Notes under the pieces: model-generated
What the model was told of the DNA's origin: nothing
The model's input: only the letters and a program-made list of their open reading frames with translations
Database searches by the model: none
Shown here: piece after piece, positions 20,231-28,314 of the stretch
Numbering within the stretch: position 1 is the stretch's first letter
Layout of the letters: each line of letters begins with the position of its first letter
Assembly: GCF_003026395.1 (NCBI RefSeq)
Contig: NZ_PYOO01000014.1
Span: 21,877 to 85,876, forward strand
DNA length: 64,000 nucleotides
Source: Photobacterium iliopiscarium
GTDB lineage: Bacteria > Pseudomonadota > Gammaproteobacteria > Enterobacterales > Vibrionaceae
Direction: 5' to 3'
Translations under genes and position numbers: made by a program

Positions 20231-21193
20231 ATGGCTAACCATCACCACTACGATATCAATTGGCGCGGTGTCGATCTTAATTTATTAATTGCCTTTGCTG
20301 CACTCATGGAGACTCGAAGTGTCACTAAGGCCGCTAATAAATTAGCCATTGGTCAGTCAGCCATGAGCCATAATCTATCGCGGTTACGCAATCTATTAAA
20401 CGATCCTCTGTTTGAACGTCATGGTCATCAGATGTTGCCGACTCAAGCCGCGTTAGAACACGCTACCACTGTCGATACAATTTTGTCATTAGTGACCAAT
20501 GAACTGCTACGACCAAGTACTTTTATTCCCGCTGATTTTTGTGGCACCTTTAAACTAGGTCTAACTGATTATGCTGAGTTGTTATTTGCCCCCGCACTGT
20601 ATGATGCAATTCATCATCAAGCGCCACAATGCCAACTGAGCTTTTTTAATGTTGATCGCCACAGTTATTACACCGACTTTAATCAACATCGAATAGACGT
20701 CGTAATTGGTTCAATGACCGATATGGGTAAAGATATTGAACATCAATATTTATATACCGAAGATCATGTGTGCCTTTATGATCAACGAGCAACGGGGCTT
20801 AATGATAACGTCACGCTAGATCAATACAGTCACCATCCACATGCGCTTGTCAGTCCTGATGGTAAACTCACTACCCAAGTTGATACCCAATTACAACGAC
20901 AAGGATTTGAGCGTCAAGTTGCGGTGGGATCGCATAACTTTCTCACTATTCGACACTTATTAAGCGGCCGCGATTTAATTTGTGTGGTATCACGATTAAT
21001 GGCACAACTGGATATTTTCAACGATCAATTAACCCAGTGTCCCCCGCCCGTTACCATTGCTGATTTTGATATTCGATTATTATGGCTACATCGCAACAGC
21101 AACCACCCTCGCAATCAATGGTTACGCCAAATCGTTGCAAAAACAGTAATAACTCAAGTAGAACAACTTCGAACGGGTCAATTAAGCCAATAA
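20231..21193 (+). CDS. LysR-family transcriptional regulator
   Basis: This is a 320-residue LysR-type regulator. An N-terminal winged helix-turn-helix (about residues 15-75, with SVTKAANKLAIGQSAMSHNLSRLR) is followed by a periplasmic-binding-like effector domain (FKLGLTDYAELLFAP onwards). AAAGGAAC precedes the ATG. It is the only gene between ygfZ and the convergent small-cluster operon, so no target can be inferred from a divergent partner. The domain layout resembles NodD/LinR-like LysR proteins. The effector is unknown. Confidence 0.88.
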   Translation: MANHHHYDINWRGVDLNLLIAFAALMETRSVTKAANKLAIGQSAMSHNLSRLRNLLNDPLFERHGHQMLPTQAALEHATTVDTILSLVTNELLRPSTFIPADFCGTFKLGLTDYAELLFAPALYDAIHHQAPQCQLSFFNVDRHSYYTDFNQHRIDVVIGSMTDMGKDIEHQYLYTEDHVCLYDQRATGLNDNVTLDQYSHHPHALVSPDGKLTTQVDTQLQRQGFERQVAVGSHNFLTIRHLLSGRDLICVVSRLMAQLDIFNDQLTQCPPPVTIADFDIRLLWLHRNSNHPRNQWLRQIVAKTVITQVEQLRTGQLSQ

Positions 21194-21228
21194 ATAAAAC
21201 AGAGCGCGGCAGAGCGGTTTACTCTGCC
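21190..21228 (-). terminator. Likely terminator of the DUF134/NifX-like/NqrM-like operon
   Basis: GGCAGAG (21208-21214) pairs with CTCTGCC (21222-21228). On the minus strand a T-rich stretch (TGTTTTATTTATT) follows within about 6 nt. Confidence 0.5.
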
Positions 21229-21256
21229 AATGACTGTTGTTGCTATACCAATGCAA

Positions 21257-21460
21257 TTACTGCGCGCGGCTATTTGGCTCTTGAATCTGATAAAGTTTAT
21301 GTTCATCGCAAGGTTCATCACAATTACACTCTTTATCCACGCCAACATTGGCCAACCCGCCACAGCTACCACTGATTGTTTGACGTTTTACAAACCATCC
21401 AATCGCCATCGCTAAAATCACGATTAAAAAAATACCTAACGTTAATAAAAATGTGGTCAT
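21257..21460 (-). CDS. NqrM-like (DUF539) Cys-rich membrane protein
   Basis: This 67-residue protein has one N-terminal membrane helix (about residues 3-22) followed by SCGGLANVGVDKECNCDEPCD. The pattern is that of the NqrM/DUF539 family. NqrM delivers iron to the Na+-translocating NADH:quinone reductase and is normally encoded next to apbE and the nqr genes. Here it is the last gene of a three-gene operon and overlaps the NifX-like gene by 4 bp (ATGA). It may be the sole NqrM or a paralogue with another metal-related job. A FeoB-associated Cys-rich protein is an alternative call. Confidence 0.75.
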   Translation of the reverse strand: MTTFLLTLGIFLIVILAMAIGWFVKRQTISGSCGGLANVGVDKECNCDEPCDEHKLYQIQEPNSRAQ

Positions 21461-21927
21461 AATTTTAAGCCGCCAATCTTACCAAGACCATTAATCATCG
21501 GAGCTAACATACCCACTTTTACAGCAGTTGGTGTTGATTTCTTAGTTCCACAGCCACAACCACATGCCCCTTTTTCACGCTTACATGCTCGACCTTGCTC
21601 GGCTGTCACTAACGCTTCTTTATTAATACCACCCGCTAAAAAAGCCACCAATGATGTTCTTGGCGGTACACGACTCACCTTAAACCCAGCTTGTAATAAA
21701 CGCGCTAATGAACGTGTTCCTATATTACCAACTACAATTTCATTAACGTTCAGTGCCGCAAGTTGACGTTGTAATATTTTCTTATGTTTACATCCCAACT
21801 CGCGACTACCACTATTTTCAAGACAATCCACTCGCTGACCCTGTTGATCATAAATAGCAAATGTTGCCGCTTTACCAAAATGGCCTGCAATCTGATCTCT
21901 TGGCGTTAACGCTATCGCTATTAACAT
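21457..21927 (-). CDS. NifX/NafY-like dinitrogenase Fe-Mo cofactor-binding family protein
   Basis: This is a 156-residue protein of the NifB/NifX/NafY cofactor-binding superfamily. The domain runs from MLIAIALTPRDQIAGHFGKA to roughly residue 105, with the family's G-HFG near residue 16. A Cys-rich patch follows (ACKREKGACGCGCGTKK, about residues 115-131) that could bind metal. There are no nitrogenase genes nearby. Relatives outside nitrogen fixers are often encoded with DUF134 proteins and the role is not known. It starts 3 bp after the DUF134 stop. Confidence 0.8.
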   Translation of the reverse strand: MLIAIALTPRDQIAGHFGKAATFAIYDQQGQRVDCLENSGSRELGCKHKKILQRQLAALNVNEIVVGNIGTRSLARLLQAGFKVSRVPPRTSLVAFLAGGINKEALVTAEQGRACKREKGACGCGCGTKKSTPTAVKVGMLAPMINGLGKIGGLKL

Positions 21928-21930
21928 ACA

Positions 21931-22230
21931 TTATTCCTCTGTGTTTTTAAGTGTCTCGGTTGCCAATTCTAATGCCATTCCCATTACTAACGCTTGCGCA
22001 ACTTTGTGGCGTCCTCGTGCCACAATATTGCCTAATGTTTGTCGAGAAACACCTAACTGCTGTGCGGCTTCAAGCTGTTGTAAACCCAACATGTCGACTA
22101 ATCTTAGCGCCTCTAATTCATCACTCGCTAACACAAGTCGAGGTAATTGCTTCATCGGCACCCCATTAGGTTTAAAGCAACTATAAGCAGGGCGGCAACT
22201 GATCTTTCTTACAATTTTAGGTCTTGCCAT
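21931..22230 (-). CDS. DUF134 helix-turn-helix DNA-binding protein
   Basis: This 99-residue DUF134 protein starts MARPKIVRKISCRPAYSCFKP, a Cys-containing N-terminal segment, followed by a sigma-region-4-like helix-turn-helix (LQQLEAAQQLGVSRQTLGNIV, about residues 50-70). It is first in the operon with the NifX-like and NqrM-like genes. A perfect 14-bp palindrome lies about 35 bp upstream of its start, which suggests autoregulation. The family has no settled function. Confidence 0.85.
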   Translation of the reverse strand: MARPKIVRKISCRPAYSCFKPNGVPMKQLPRLVLASDELEALRLVDMLGLQQLEAAQQLGVSRQTLGNIVARGRHKVAQALVMGMALELATETLKNTEE

Positions 22231-22719
22231 AATGATAATAACCTTATTTAACAGCGCTCATTATTGGCATATGCCAAAAACTCAGTATTGATCTAGGATC
22301 ATAAATAATGATCTAAGTGGATATTTTAATAAAAAGCATTAAACAGTTATCGACCTAACATTTAAAAAATCAGCATAAAATATCGAAACAAGCATTAACT
22401 TATTATTAACTTGATTGCTTATAAATTACCCATAACGTTCGAACGACACTCCTCACGCATCCATTTAACGCTAACATCGTTAAACAGGTAGCGATCATCA
22501 TGTATCAACCGCTTTTAGAGAGAAAACAACAATAATAACAAACACTAAAAAACCACCATTAACAGGATATTATTCTAGATATATCATTTAAACTTATTTA
22601 ATTCGCCAATAAATGAAACTTATAGTTAAATTTATGCTAATAATGTCACAGAAGTGTCACTAGAATTAGCGTATACTTAGCGCCGTTAATCGCCAGGATG
22701 GTCGGAGTTAAACTGTATT
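22231..22719. other. Intergenic region between the DUF134 operon and ytfK
   Basis: This is 489 bp of AT-rich DNA with promoters for the two divergent units. No convincing ORF was seen. It contains the palindrome at 22265-22278 and an inverted repeat GATCAT (22298-22303) with ATGATC (22309-22314). Confidence 0.6.
22265..22278. promoter_or_regulatory. Perfect 14-bp palindrome upstream of DUF134 gene
   Basis: TTGGCATATGCCAA is a perfect palindrome ending about 35 bp before the DUF134 start. The placement fits an operator overlapping the promoter, possibly for the DUF134 protein itself. That is an inference. Confidence 0.55.
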
Positions 22720-22923
22720 ATGCGGATGTTCAAACGCTACTTGCCTAAACTAATCGCCAAGCATGTTAGTCGTATATTTAAAGGAAGAATTTATATTGAT
22801 GGCCGTGGCGGCTATCATTTTGAGAAAGGGATATTATTGGTGCCATTAAAAGCCCAACAGCATCATTATGATACGGTTAACGAAGTTAACTTAGAAATTA
22901 AACGTCTTCGCGAAGTTTACTAA
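22720..22923 (+). CDS. ytfK: YtfK (DUF1107), SpoT-stimulating small protein
   Basis: This 67-residue protein aligns end to end with E. coli YtfK. Shared features are MRMFKRY against MKIFQRY at the start, then AKHV, FKGRIYI, FEKGILLVP and EVN. In E. coli YtfK stimulates SpoT-dependent (p)ppGpp accumulation under phosphate and fatty-acid starvation. The first ATG is chosen from the alignment, with GGAG about 12 nt upstream. It stands alone, followed by a hairpin terminator. That it links to the stringent response here is inferred from the family. Confidence 0.88.
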   Translation: MRMFKRYLPKLIAKHVSRIFKGRIYIDGRGGYHFEKGILLVPLKAQQHHYDTVNEVNLEIKRLREVY

Positions 22924-22951
22924 GTCAATATTCTGTATTAAGTAAGTAGTA

Positions 22952-22984
22952 ATAATAAAGCCCACTTCGCTCTGTGGGCTTTAA
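22952..22984. terminator. Bidirectional terminator between ytfK and gcvH
   Basis: A 10-bp stem (22956-22965 with 22974-22983) built on AAAGCCCAC/GTGGGCTTT separates the convergent genes. The T-run is better on the minus strand. Confidence 0.8.
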
Positions 22985-22994
22985 TGTCATAAGA

Positions 22995-23387
22995 CTATTC
23001 ATCATCAGCAATTGTCGCTAAATAATCCTCAGCATCAAGTAATTCATCTACATCAGCCTCTGTATCAATTCGAATTTGAAATAACCACCCATCACCATAA
23101 GGATCGTTATTGACTAATTCAGGCGCAGCATCGAGATCCTCATTAATGGTTATAATCGTCCCCGTACACGGCGCATAAATATCTGATGCTGCTTTTACTG
23201 ATTCAATAATGGCACATTCTTCCCCGCCATCAATGGCCACCCCACTATCAGGTAAATCAATAAACACCATATCACCCAACAATGCTTGAGCATGATCGCT
23301 AATACCTACGGTATAGATTCCATCACCTTCATCACGCAGCCATTCATGGGTATGGGTAAATTTTAATTCTGAGGGCACATAGCTCAT
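22995..23387 (-). CDS. gcvH: Glycine cleavage system H protein
   Basis: GcvH is the lipoyl carrier that shuttles the aminomethyl group between the P and T proteins. The 130-residue protein has FTHTHEWLR at the N-terminus and the lipoylation motif [12 protein letters not shown] with its Lys near residue 64. The ATG at 23387 has AAGGATGTGAGA upstream. gcvT and gcvP are not adjacent, and no glycine riboswitch is visible upstream, so gcvH stands alone here. Confidence 0.96.
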   Translation of the reverse strand: MSYVPSELKFTHTHEWLRDEGDGIYTVGISDHAQALLGDMVFIDLPDSGVAIDGGEECAIIESVKAASDIYAPCTGTIITINEDLDAAPELVNNDPYGDGWLFQIRIDTEADVDELLDAEDYLATIADDE

Positions 23388-23472
23388 TCTCACATCCTTT
23401 TTAAGCTCACAATTAATGAGTTGTTATTACTCTATTTACTGTAGGTGAAAAAATATCTTTTGCTCAATGTGA

Positions 23473-23510
23473 AAATAAAAAAAACCGTAATAAATAAATT
23501 ATTACGGTTT
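23473..23510 (-). terminator. Terminator of the ygfB-ubiH-ubiI operon
   Basis: An 11-bp perfect stem (23482-23492 with 23500-23510) is followed on the minus strand by eight T. It lies downstream of ubiI and upstream of gcvH. Confidence 0.9.
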
Positions 23511-23546
23511 AATAAATAATCACTCCGCTTTGAGGCTAATTACAGC

Positions 23547-24755
23547 TTATTTGTGGCGGGCTAATTCAGGTAACTCACCCGTTAATCCTAATGCTCGACG
23601 CATAAATTCATCTTTAACGCCTGGGGCATTATTAGCAAATAACATACCTAAATCACGCACCAGTTTTTTGGCTGGATGAGCACCATCAAACAAGGATTTA
23701 AAACCTTGCATCGCGGTGATCATTTTGGCCGCTTCTGCTTTACGCCAGCGTTCGTAATGACGCAAATTAACTTGTTTTCCAATGTCTTTTTCTGCTCGCC
23801 ACAAACCAATAATGTCTTGTGCTAAAGCTGCGGCATCTAATAAACCTAAGTTAACCCCTTGCCCAGCTAGAGGATGAATGGTGTGAGCCGCATCCCCCAC
23901 TAAAGCCACCCGTTCACGGACAAAATCTTGGGCATAACGCATTTTTAACGAAAAGGTTTGGCGCTCACCTTCAACACGGCACAAGCCTAAACGATGATCA
24001 AACGCGGTAGTTAGATGTTGATTAAAGACTTCATCACTGACATCACAAAGCTGCAAGGCTTGTTCCGGCGGTAATGACCACACAATCGAACATAAATCTT
24101 TTTCCGCTAATGGCAAAAAGGCCAACGGGCCATCAGGACGAAAAATTTGACGTGCAGTTTGCAAGTGAGGTTCATCACAACGGATATTAGCAACAAGTGC
24201 ACTATGGCCGTAATCCCAATGCGTCAGTGGAATATCTACGTGCTGACGTAACCATGAATTAGCACCATCAGCACCGACGACCAATTTAGCGGTTAAGTTT
24301 TTACCCGATCCCAATGTGATCCATGCTTCAGTTTCACCAAAAGCAATATTTTGACACCGATCTGGCGCCATTAAGATCACGTTTTGCTGCTTACTTACCT
24401 GATCAAGTAATGCTAATTGGATCACGCGATTTTCAACGATATGACCTAAGTTCGGTTGTGCTAACCGCTCGGCATCAAAATCAATATGGGCGAAACTGTC
24501 TTGTTCCCATACTTCCATTTTGCTGTAAGGGCTCATCCGACGATCGCAGATACCATTCCAAGCCCCGACATTACGTAAGATACGTTCACTAGCTCGACTC
24601 AATGCCGATACTCGAATATCGGGCAAGTCTGTTAGTTCAGGATCAGGTAATTGGCCTTCAATAACTGCCACGCGTAATTCAGTATCGGCTAACGCTGCTG
24701 CCAGTGTTAAACCAACCATTCCACCACCGATAATGGCGACATCAACATTTTGCAT
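23547..24755 (-). CDS. ubiI: 2-polyprenylphenol hydroxylase UbiI (VisC)
   Basis: UbiI is the FAD monooxygenase for C5 hydroxylation in aerobic ubiquinone synthesis. The roughly 402-residue protein shows the FAD motif AIIGGGMVGLTLA, the GADGANSWLR motif near the middle and GDAAHTIHPLAGQGVNLG. EVWEQDSFAHIDFD distinguishes it as UbiI rather than UbiH or UbiF by comparison with E. coli. Two adjacent ATG codons are possible starts. It follows ubiH with only a few bases between. Confidence 0.94.
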   Translation of the reverse strand: MQNVDVAIIGGGMVGLTLAAALADTELRVAVIEGQLPDPELTDLPDIRVSALSRASERILRNVGAWNGICDRRMSPYSKMEVWEQDSFAHIDFDAERLAQPNLGHIVENRVIQLALLDQVSKQQNVILMAPDRCQNIAFGETEAWITLGSGKNLTAKLVVGADGANSWLRQHVDIPLTHWDYGHSALVANIRCDEPHLQTARQIFRPDGPLAFLPLAEKDLCSIVWSLPPEQALQLCDVSDEVFNQHLTTAFDHRLGLCRVEGERQTFSLKMRYAQDFVRERVALVGDAAHTIHPLAGQGVNLGLLDAAALAQDIIGLWRAEKDIGKQVNLRHYERWRKAEAAKMITAMQGFKSLFDGAHPAKKLVRDLGMLFANNAPGVKDEFMRRALGLTGELPELARHK

Positions 24756-24760
24756 CATAG

Positions 24761-25948
24761 CTATCGTTTTACCTGTCCCATCGCACGGCGTAACAGCGGT
24801 GCTTGAAGTGTGTTAGAAAGGCTCATTGTCATCAAGCCCAGATTACGCCCAACAGCCAGTGCTGGATTATCATTAGCGAATAAACTGACTAAGCTTGTTG
24901 TCATAGCAATTGTTGCTTGTCGATCAGGTAAACGGCGTTCACGATAGCGACCTAATACGGCGGGTAAACCAATATCGGCACCACGTTTAACCCCCGCGGC
25001 TATTTCTTCTGCCAGTGTCATAACATCACGTAAGCCAAGGTTAAATCCTTGTCCAGCAATAGGATGAAGCGTTTGGGCTGCATTACCAATCACCGCAGTA
25101 CGGTGTGACACTAACCGCTGTGATTGACGCAAAATCAATGGGTAACAATGACGCTCACCAACAACCGTCAGAGCCCCTAAACGCCAACCAAATACCGCCT
25201 GCAATTCCGTTAAAAATTGCGCATCAGATAATGCCATTATGCGCGCTTGCTGCTGAGGCTCAATGCACCATACCAATGAACTCCGTCCTTGAGCCATCGG
25301 CAATAATGCCACTGGACCATGTTCAGTAAAGCGTTCAAAAGCTTGGCCTTGATGTGGCTCAGCCGTCGTGATATTGGCAATAACAGCAACTTGCTCAAAA
25401 TCATATTCATCACGACCGATATGCAATAACTCGCAACAATGTGAGGTCGCACCATCAGCAGCAACCACTAATTTAGTACGTAGTCGTTTACCCGTATTTA
25501 AACGTACCAAAGCCTCAGCTTGAGTACGCTCAATATGTTCAACTTTAGCGGGACAAAAGAGATCAATGTTGGATCGAGTCGCTAACTGGTGATGAAAAAT
25601 CTTACCCGCTTCAGCTAATTCAATCACATAACCTAACGCATCAACCGCCAGTTGTTGGGCAGACAACTCAACCATGCCAGCATGACCTCGATCAGAAACA
25701 TGAATATGTTTTATTGCTGTCGCAACGTTAGCCAATGCCGGCCAAAGTTGGATCGTATCTAACAATCGACTAGACCCGTGAGATAACGCAATACTGCGGG
25801 CATCATAGCCAGGATGCCCATGCTGATCAGCCGCTACCGCTTCAACAACGGCGATATGTAATTGATGCTGAGTTAATTCATCAAGTGCAATAGCTAAACA
25901 TGCACCCACCATTGCGCCACCCGCAATAACCACATCATATTGCTTCAC
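24761..25948 (-). CDS. ubiH: 2-octaprenyl-6-methoxyphenol hydroxylase UbiH
   Basis: UbiH is the FAD monooxygenase for C1 hydroxylation of the ubiquinone ring. From a GTG at 25948 it has 395 residues. Family features are VVIAGGAMVGACLA, HVSDRGHAGMVEL, VAADGATSHCCELL and GNAAQTLHPIAGQGFNLGLRD. The GTG is preferred over an upstream TTG because AAAGGGAC lies 5-7 nt before it. It sits between ygfB and ubiI. pepP, which separates ygfB and ubiH in E. coli, is missing here. Confidence 0.93.
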   Translation of the reverse strand: MKQYDVVIAGGAMVGACLAIALDELTQHQLHIAVVEAVAADQHGHPGYDARSIALSHGSSRLLDTIQLWPALANVATAIKHIHVSDRGHAGMVELSAQQLAVDALGYVIELAEAGKIFHHQLATRSNIDLFCPAKVEHIERTQAEALVRLNTGKRLRTKLVVAADGATSHCCELLHIGRDEYDFEQVAVIANITTAEPHQGQAFERFTEHGPVALLPMAQGRSSLVWCIEPQQQARIMALSDAQFLTELQAVFGWRLGALTVVGERHCYPLILRQSQRLVSHRTAVIGNAAQTLHPIAGQGFNLGLRDVMTLAEEIAAGVKRGADIGLPAVLGRYRERRLPDRQATIAMTTSLVSLFANDNPALAVGRNLGLMTMSLSNTLQAPLLRRAMGQVKR

Positions 25949-25975
25949 ATTTTGTCCCTTTCGCAATCAAAATTC

Positions 25976-26557
25976 TTAGTGAACTGTTGGCTGCTCATCA
26001 GTCTCGTCATCATTAACAAGGCGTTGACCTAATTCAGAATGACAGCTCAATACACACATACGTACATGTTCAACAACTTGTTCAAATAATGCCGCTTGCT
26101 CTTCAAGATCTTCATCTTCATCAATGCCAAGCTGTGAGATCTCTTGTAAATCAGCGAGGGCCTCAGTTATTTCTTCAGACAATTGATTTTTTTGTAAATC
26201 CATCAGTCCTAAACCTGAAATAAAACTGTTTACCCACTCGGTTAATGCTTCAGCGCGATCGGATAATGATTCATCATCATCTGGCATCAATAGTGAAAAT
26301 TCAAACCCACCACCAATTAATTCATCAGCAGTCGTCGAAAATAATGTGCGCACTATCATTTTGGCACCGTCTGTCATCGGTTCGCCTTCATTGGCGTAAT
26401 CGCAGACTGGGCCGGCCCAACTTTCATCATCAACAGCTAAACCACCACAAATCATTCCACTGAGTAAACCATGTAATTCAGCAGGCATAGCAGCTAAGCC
26501 TTGTTCTTTTAATTCAGCTTCAACAGCTTGGTATGTTGGCAGGGTTATTTCACTCAT
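25976..26557 (-). CDS. ygfB: UPF0149 family protein YgfB
   Basis: This is a 193-residue acidic protein of the UPF0149/YgfB family (LHGLLSGMICGG near residue 23, then FISGLGLM). In Pseudomonas the homologue affects AlpA-dependent regulation, but its function here is unknown. It is the first gene of the ygfB-ubiH-ubiI unit, with AAAAAGGTGA before the ATG, and is divergent from zapA. Confidence 0.9.
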   Translation of the reverse strand: MSEITLPTYQAVEAELKEQGLAAMPAELHGLLSGMICGGLAVDDESWAGPVCDYANEGEPMTDGAKMIVRTLFSTTADELIGGGFEFSLLMPDDDESLSDRAEALTEWVNSFISGLGLMDLQKNQLSEEITEALADLQEISQLGIDEDEDLEEQAALFEQVVEHVRMCVLSCHSELGQRLVNDDETDEQPTVH

Positions 26558-26947
26558 GGCTTATCACCTTTTTAATTGGCGCGATTTAAAATAAATAGTT
26601 TTGTGTCCATTACTTAACAATGCTGTCAGTAATTAACCTTACATTCTTTGAAATTGTACCAAACAATAATCACACTTATGGCTTAGTTAGTATAATAAAT
26701 AGCAATGAGCGAATGCTGGCACTGTGTTATGCTAACACTTAAGCCTAGATCGGCAAATGATAACACTGGCGATAACGGTCAATCCTTAATCAACTCTATA
26801 GTGAGTATGATTAATATCTGTTTAGTCAGATGCTATTGAACCGAAACCGAGACATAGCTGCTTGCATCTTAGAGAGGGTTTTTCTATATTGACTCTAGTC
26901 GCAAGCAGAATGAATACCCATTCTGGCACGGAGCAAATCGAAGGTTT
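26558..26947. other. Divergent ygfB/zapA intergenic region with structured zapA leader
   Basis: This 390-bp region has no visible coding ORF. Near zapA it can fold CTGCTTGC (26858-26865) with GCAAGCAG (26901-26908), followed by AGAATG (26907-26912) with CATTCT (26919-26924). These could form leader hairpins just before zapA. Confidence 0.5.
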
Positions 26948-27247
26948 ATGAGTACTCAGGCTGTAGAAATTCAAGTATTGGGCCGAAAATTAAAAGTTAA
27001 TTGCCCAACAGGTCAAGAAGACGCATTACGTGCCGCGGCGGCAGATTTTGACCAACGCTTGAAAGATATGTCTGCGCGTAGTAACGTATCTGTAGAACAA
27101 TTATTGATCTTTACTGCTCTCAACATCAGTAACGAGTTGCATTTAGAGCGACAAGAACATAATCGCAATGCTGAATTAATATCCAATAAAATCAATTCAC
27201 TAGAAGAAAACTTGGATAAAGTATTGCAAAATCAGCCAAAGCGTTGA
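26948..27247 (+). CDS. zapA: Cell division protein ZapA
   Basis: ZapA is a small coiled-coil protein that bundles FtsZ filaments at the Z ring. The 99 residues have an N-terminal beta region (AVEIQVLGRKLKVNCP) and a C-terminal coiled coil (about residues 50-95). It is followed by the 6S RNA gene and fau, the arrangement typical of gammaproteobacteria. Confidence 0.95.
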   Translation: MSTQAVEIQVLGRKLKVNCPTGQEDALRAAAADFDQRLKDMSARSNVSVEQLLIFTALNISNELHLERQEHNRNAELISNKINSLEENLDKVLQNQPKR

Positions 27248-27256
27248 TAATGAATT

Positions 27257-27436
27257 GACCCTGGGGTGTACGTCAGTGAATGAATGTCCCCGAGCCGATA
27301 AGCAAATACCCAGGATTGGCTTTTTTATTAGCTATTGTGCATGCTCAGCTTGACTGAGAAGCCTGCGGCTAATGTTGCCAATCCACCTTGAACATCTGGT
27401 TCAAGGGCCTTATTTCGCAACGGCACCTTGGGGCAT
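27257..27436 (+). ncRNA. ssrS: 6S RNA
   Basis: The roughly 180-nt region between zapA and fau carries the 6S landmarks. The closing stem pairs CCCTGGGGTG (from 27259) with CACCTTGGGG (27424-27433). TCCCCGAGCCGATA corresponds to the conserved left arm, and GCATGCTC with GAGAAGCCT and ACCTTGAAC..GGTTCAAGGG form the right-hand stems. 6S RNA binds sigma70 holoenzyme and acts as a promoter mimic in stationary phase. The exact ends are estimates. Confidence 0.92.
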
Positions 27437-27507
27437 CCCTTTCGTGTATTTCACTTTATTTGTGAGGATTCTCACTCTACAATCTTTAGACACTCATCGT
27501 TCATGGA

Positions 27508-28131
27508 TTGGATACTCAAGTGATAACGACCCCTGTTTCTAGCTCACAACTTTTACGCCAGCAATTACGACAACAAGTTCGTTGTGCTAGACGCCAGTTA
27601 TCCCCACAGCAACAACAACGTGCCGCCCAACAATTATCCCTACGTTTACAAGCCTTACCCCAAATACAACATAGTCAGCATATTGCTCTTTATATCGCCA
27701 CTGATGGTGAAATAGATCCACAGCCGTTTATTGATTGGTTATGGCAACAAGAAAAATCCGTTTATCTGCCAGTACTGCATCCGTTTAGTAAAGGGCATTT
27801 ACTGTTTTTGCATTACGACGCAACCACCCCAATGACCACTAATCGTTACCATATTCATGAACCTCAATTAGATCTGCGTCGAGTAAAGCCTATCGCCGAA
27901 CTTGATGTTATTTGCACCCCATTGGTTGCCTTTGATCGTACAGGCCAACGGCTTGGTATGGGGGGAGGATATTATGATCGAACCCTGAGCCAATGGCATC
28001 AACACCGCCAAGGACCTTATCCCATTGGGATCGGCCATGATTGCCAATATATTTCACAACTACCCAATGAAAAATGGGATGTACCCTTGCCCCTTATTAT
28101 CACGCCTAACCATCAATTTATCGAAACATAG
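27508..28131 (+). CDS. fau: 5-formyltetrahydrofolate cyclo-ligase
   Basis: This enzyme converts 5-formyltetrahydrofolate to 5,10-methenyltetrahydrofolate with ATP. In E. coli its gene (ygfA) lies behind ssrS and affects persister formation. The protein is about 207 residues, with an N-terminal basic helix (RQQVRCARRQLS) and the C-terminal motif DRTGQRLGMGGGYYDRTL. The start is uncertain: TTG at 27508 or GTG at 27520 both keep the conserved region, and no strong ribosome site decides. Confidence 0.92.
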   Translation: MDTQVITTPVSSSQLLRQQLRQQVRCARRQLSPQQQQRAAQQLSLRLQALPQIQHSQHIALYIATDGEIDPQPFIDWLWQQEKSVYLPVLHPFSKGHLLFLHYDATTPMTTNRYHIHEPQLDLRRVKPIAELDVICTPLVAFDRTGQRLGMGGGYYDRTLSQWHQHRQGPYPIGIGHDCQYISQLPNEKWDVPLPLIITPNHQFIET

Positions 28132-28139
28132 CTCCTTTT

Positions 28140-28155
28140 ACGCAAACGTTTGGCT
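28140..28155. promoter_or_regulatory. PurR-type (LacI-family) operator candidate upstream of rpiA
   Basis: ACGCAAACGTTTGGCT matches 13 of 16 positions of the known PurR box (ACGCAAACGTTTGCGT form). It lies just after the fau stop and about 160 bp before rpiA. LacI-family regulators share the central AACGTT, so the exact regulator is uncertain. Confidence 0.45.
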
Positions 28156-28314
28156 TTGTGTTTAAAAAAAACCGAATGTAATTGTATGTTATTCAAAAAA
28201 TTATATTTTTAGTTTTAAATTTGCACACTTTAACCATAGAATCCAACTGACGAAATCACTTCGGTTCGTTATAATCACCTTTCGCATAATTGAGGTCATT
28301 ACGAGGATAGCAGC

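Noticed and set aside
21082..21375. 97-codon plus-strand ORF spanning the end of the LysR gene and the NqrM-like gene
   Set aside because: It overlaps two better supported genes and has no family features.
22240..22262. Fur box before the DUF134 gene (AATGATAATAACC)
   Set aside because: Only one half-site resembles the Fur consensus.
23388..23480. Glycine riboswitch before gcvH
   Set aside because: The space is under 100 bp and lacks the tandem aptamer features.
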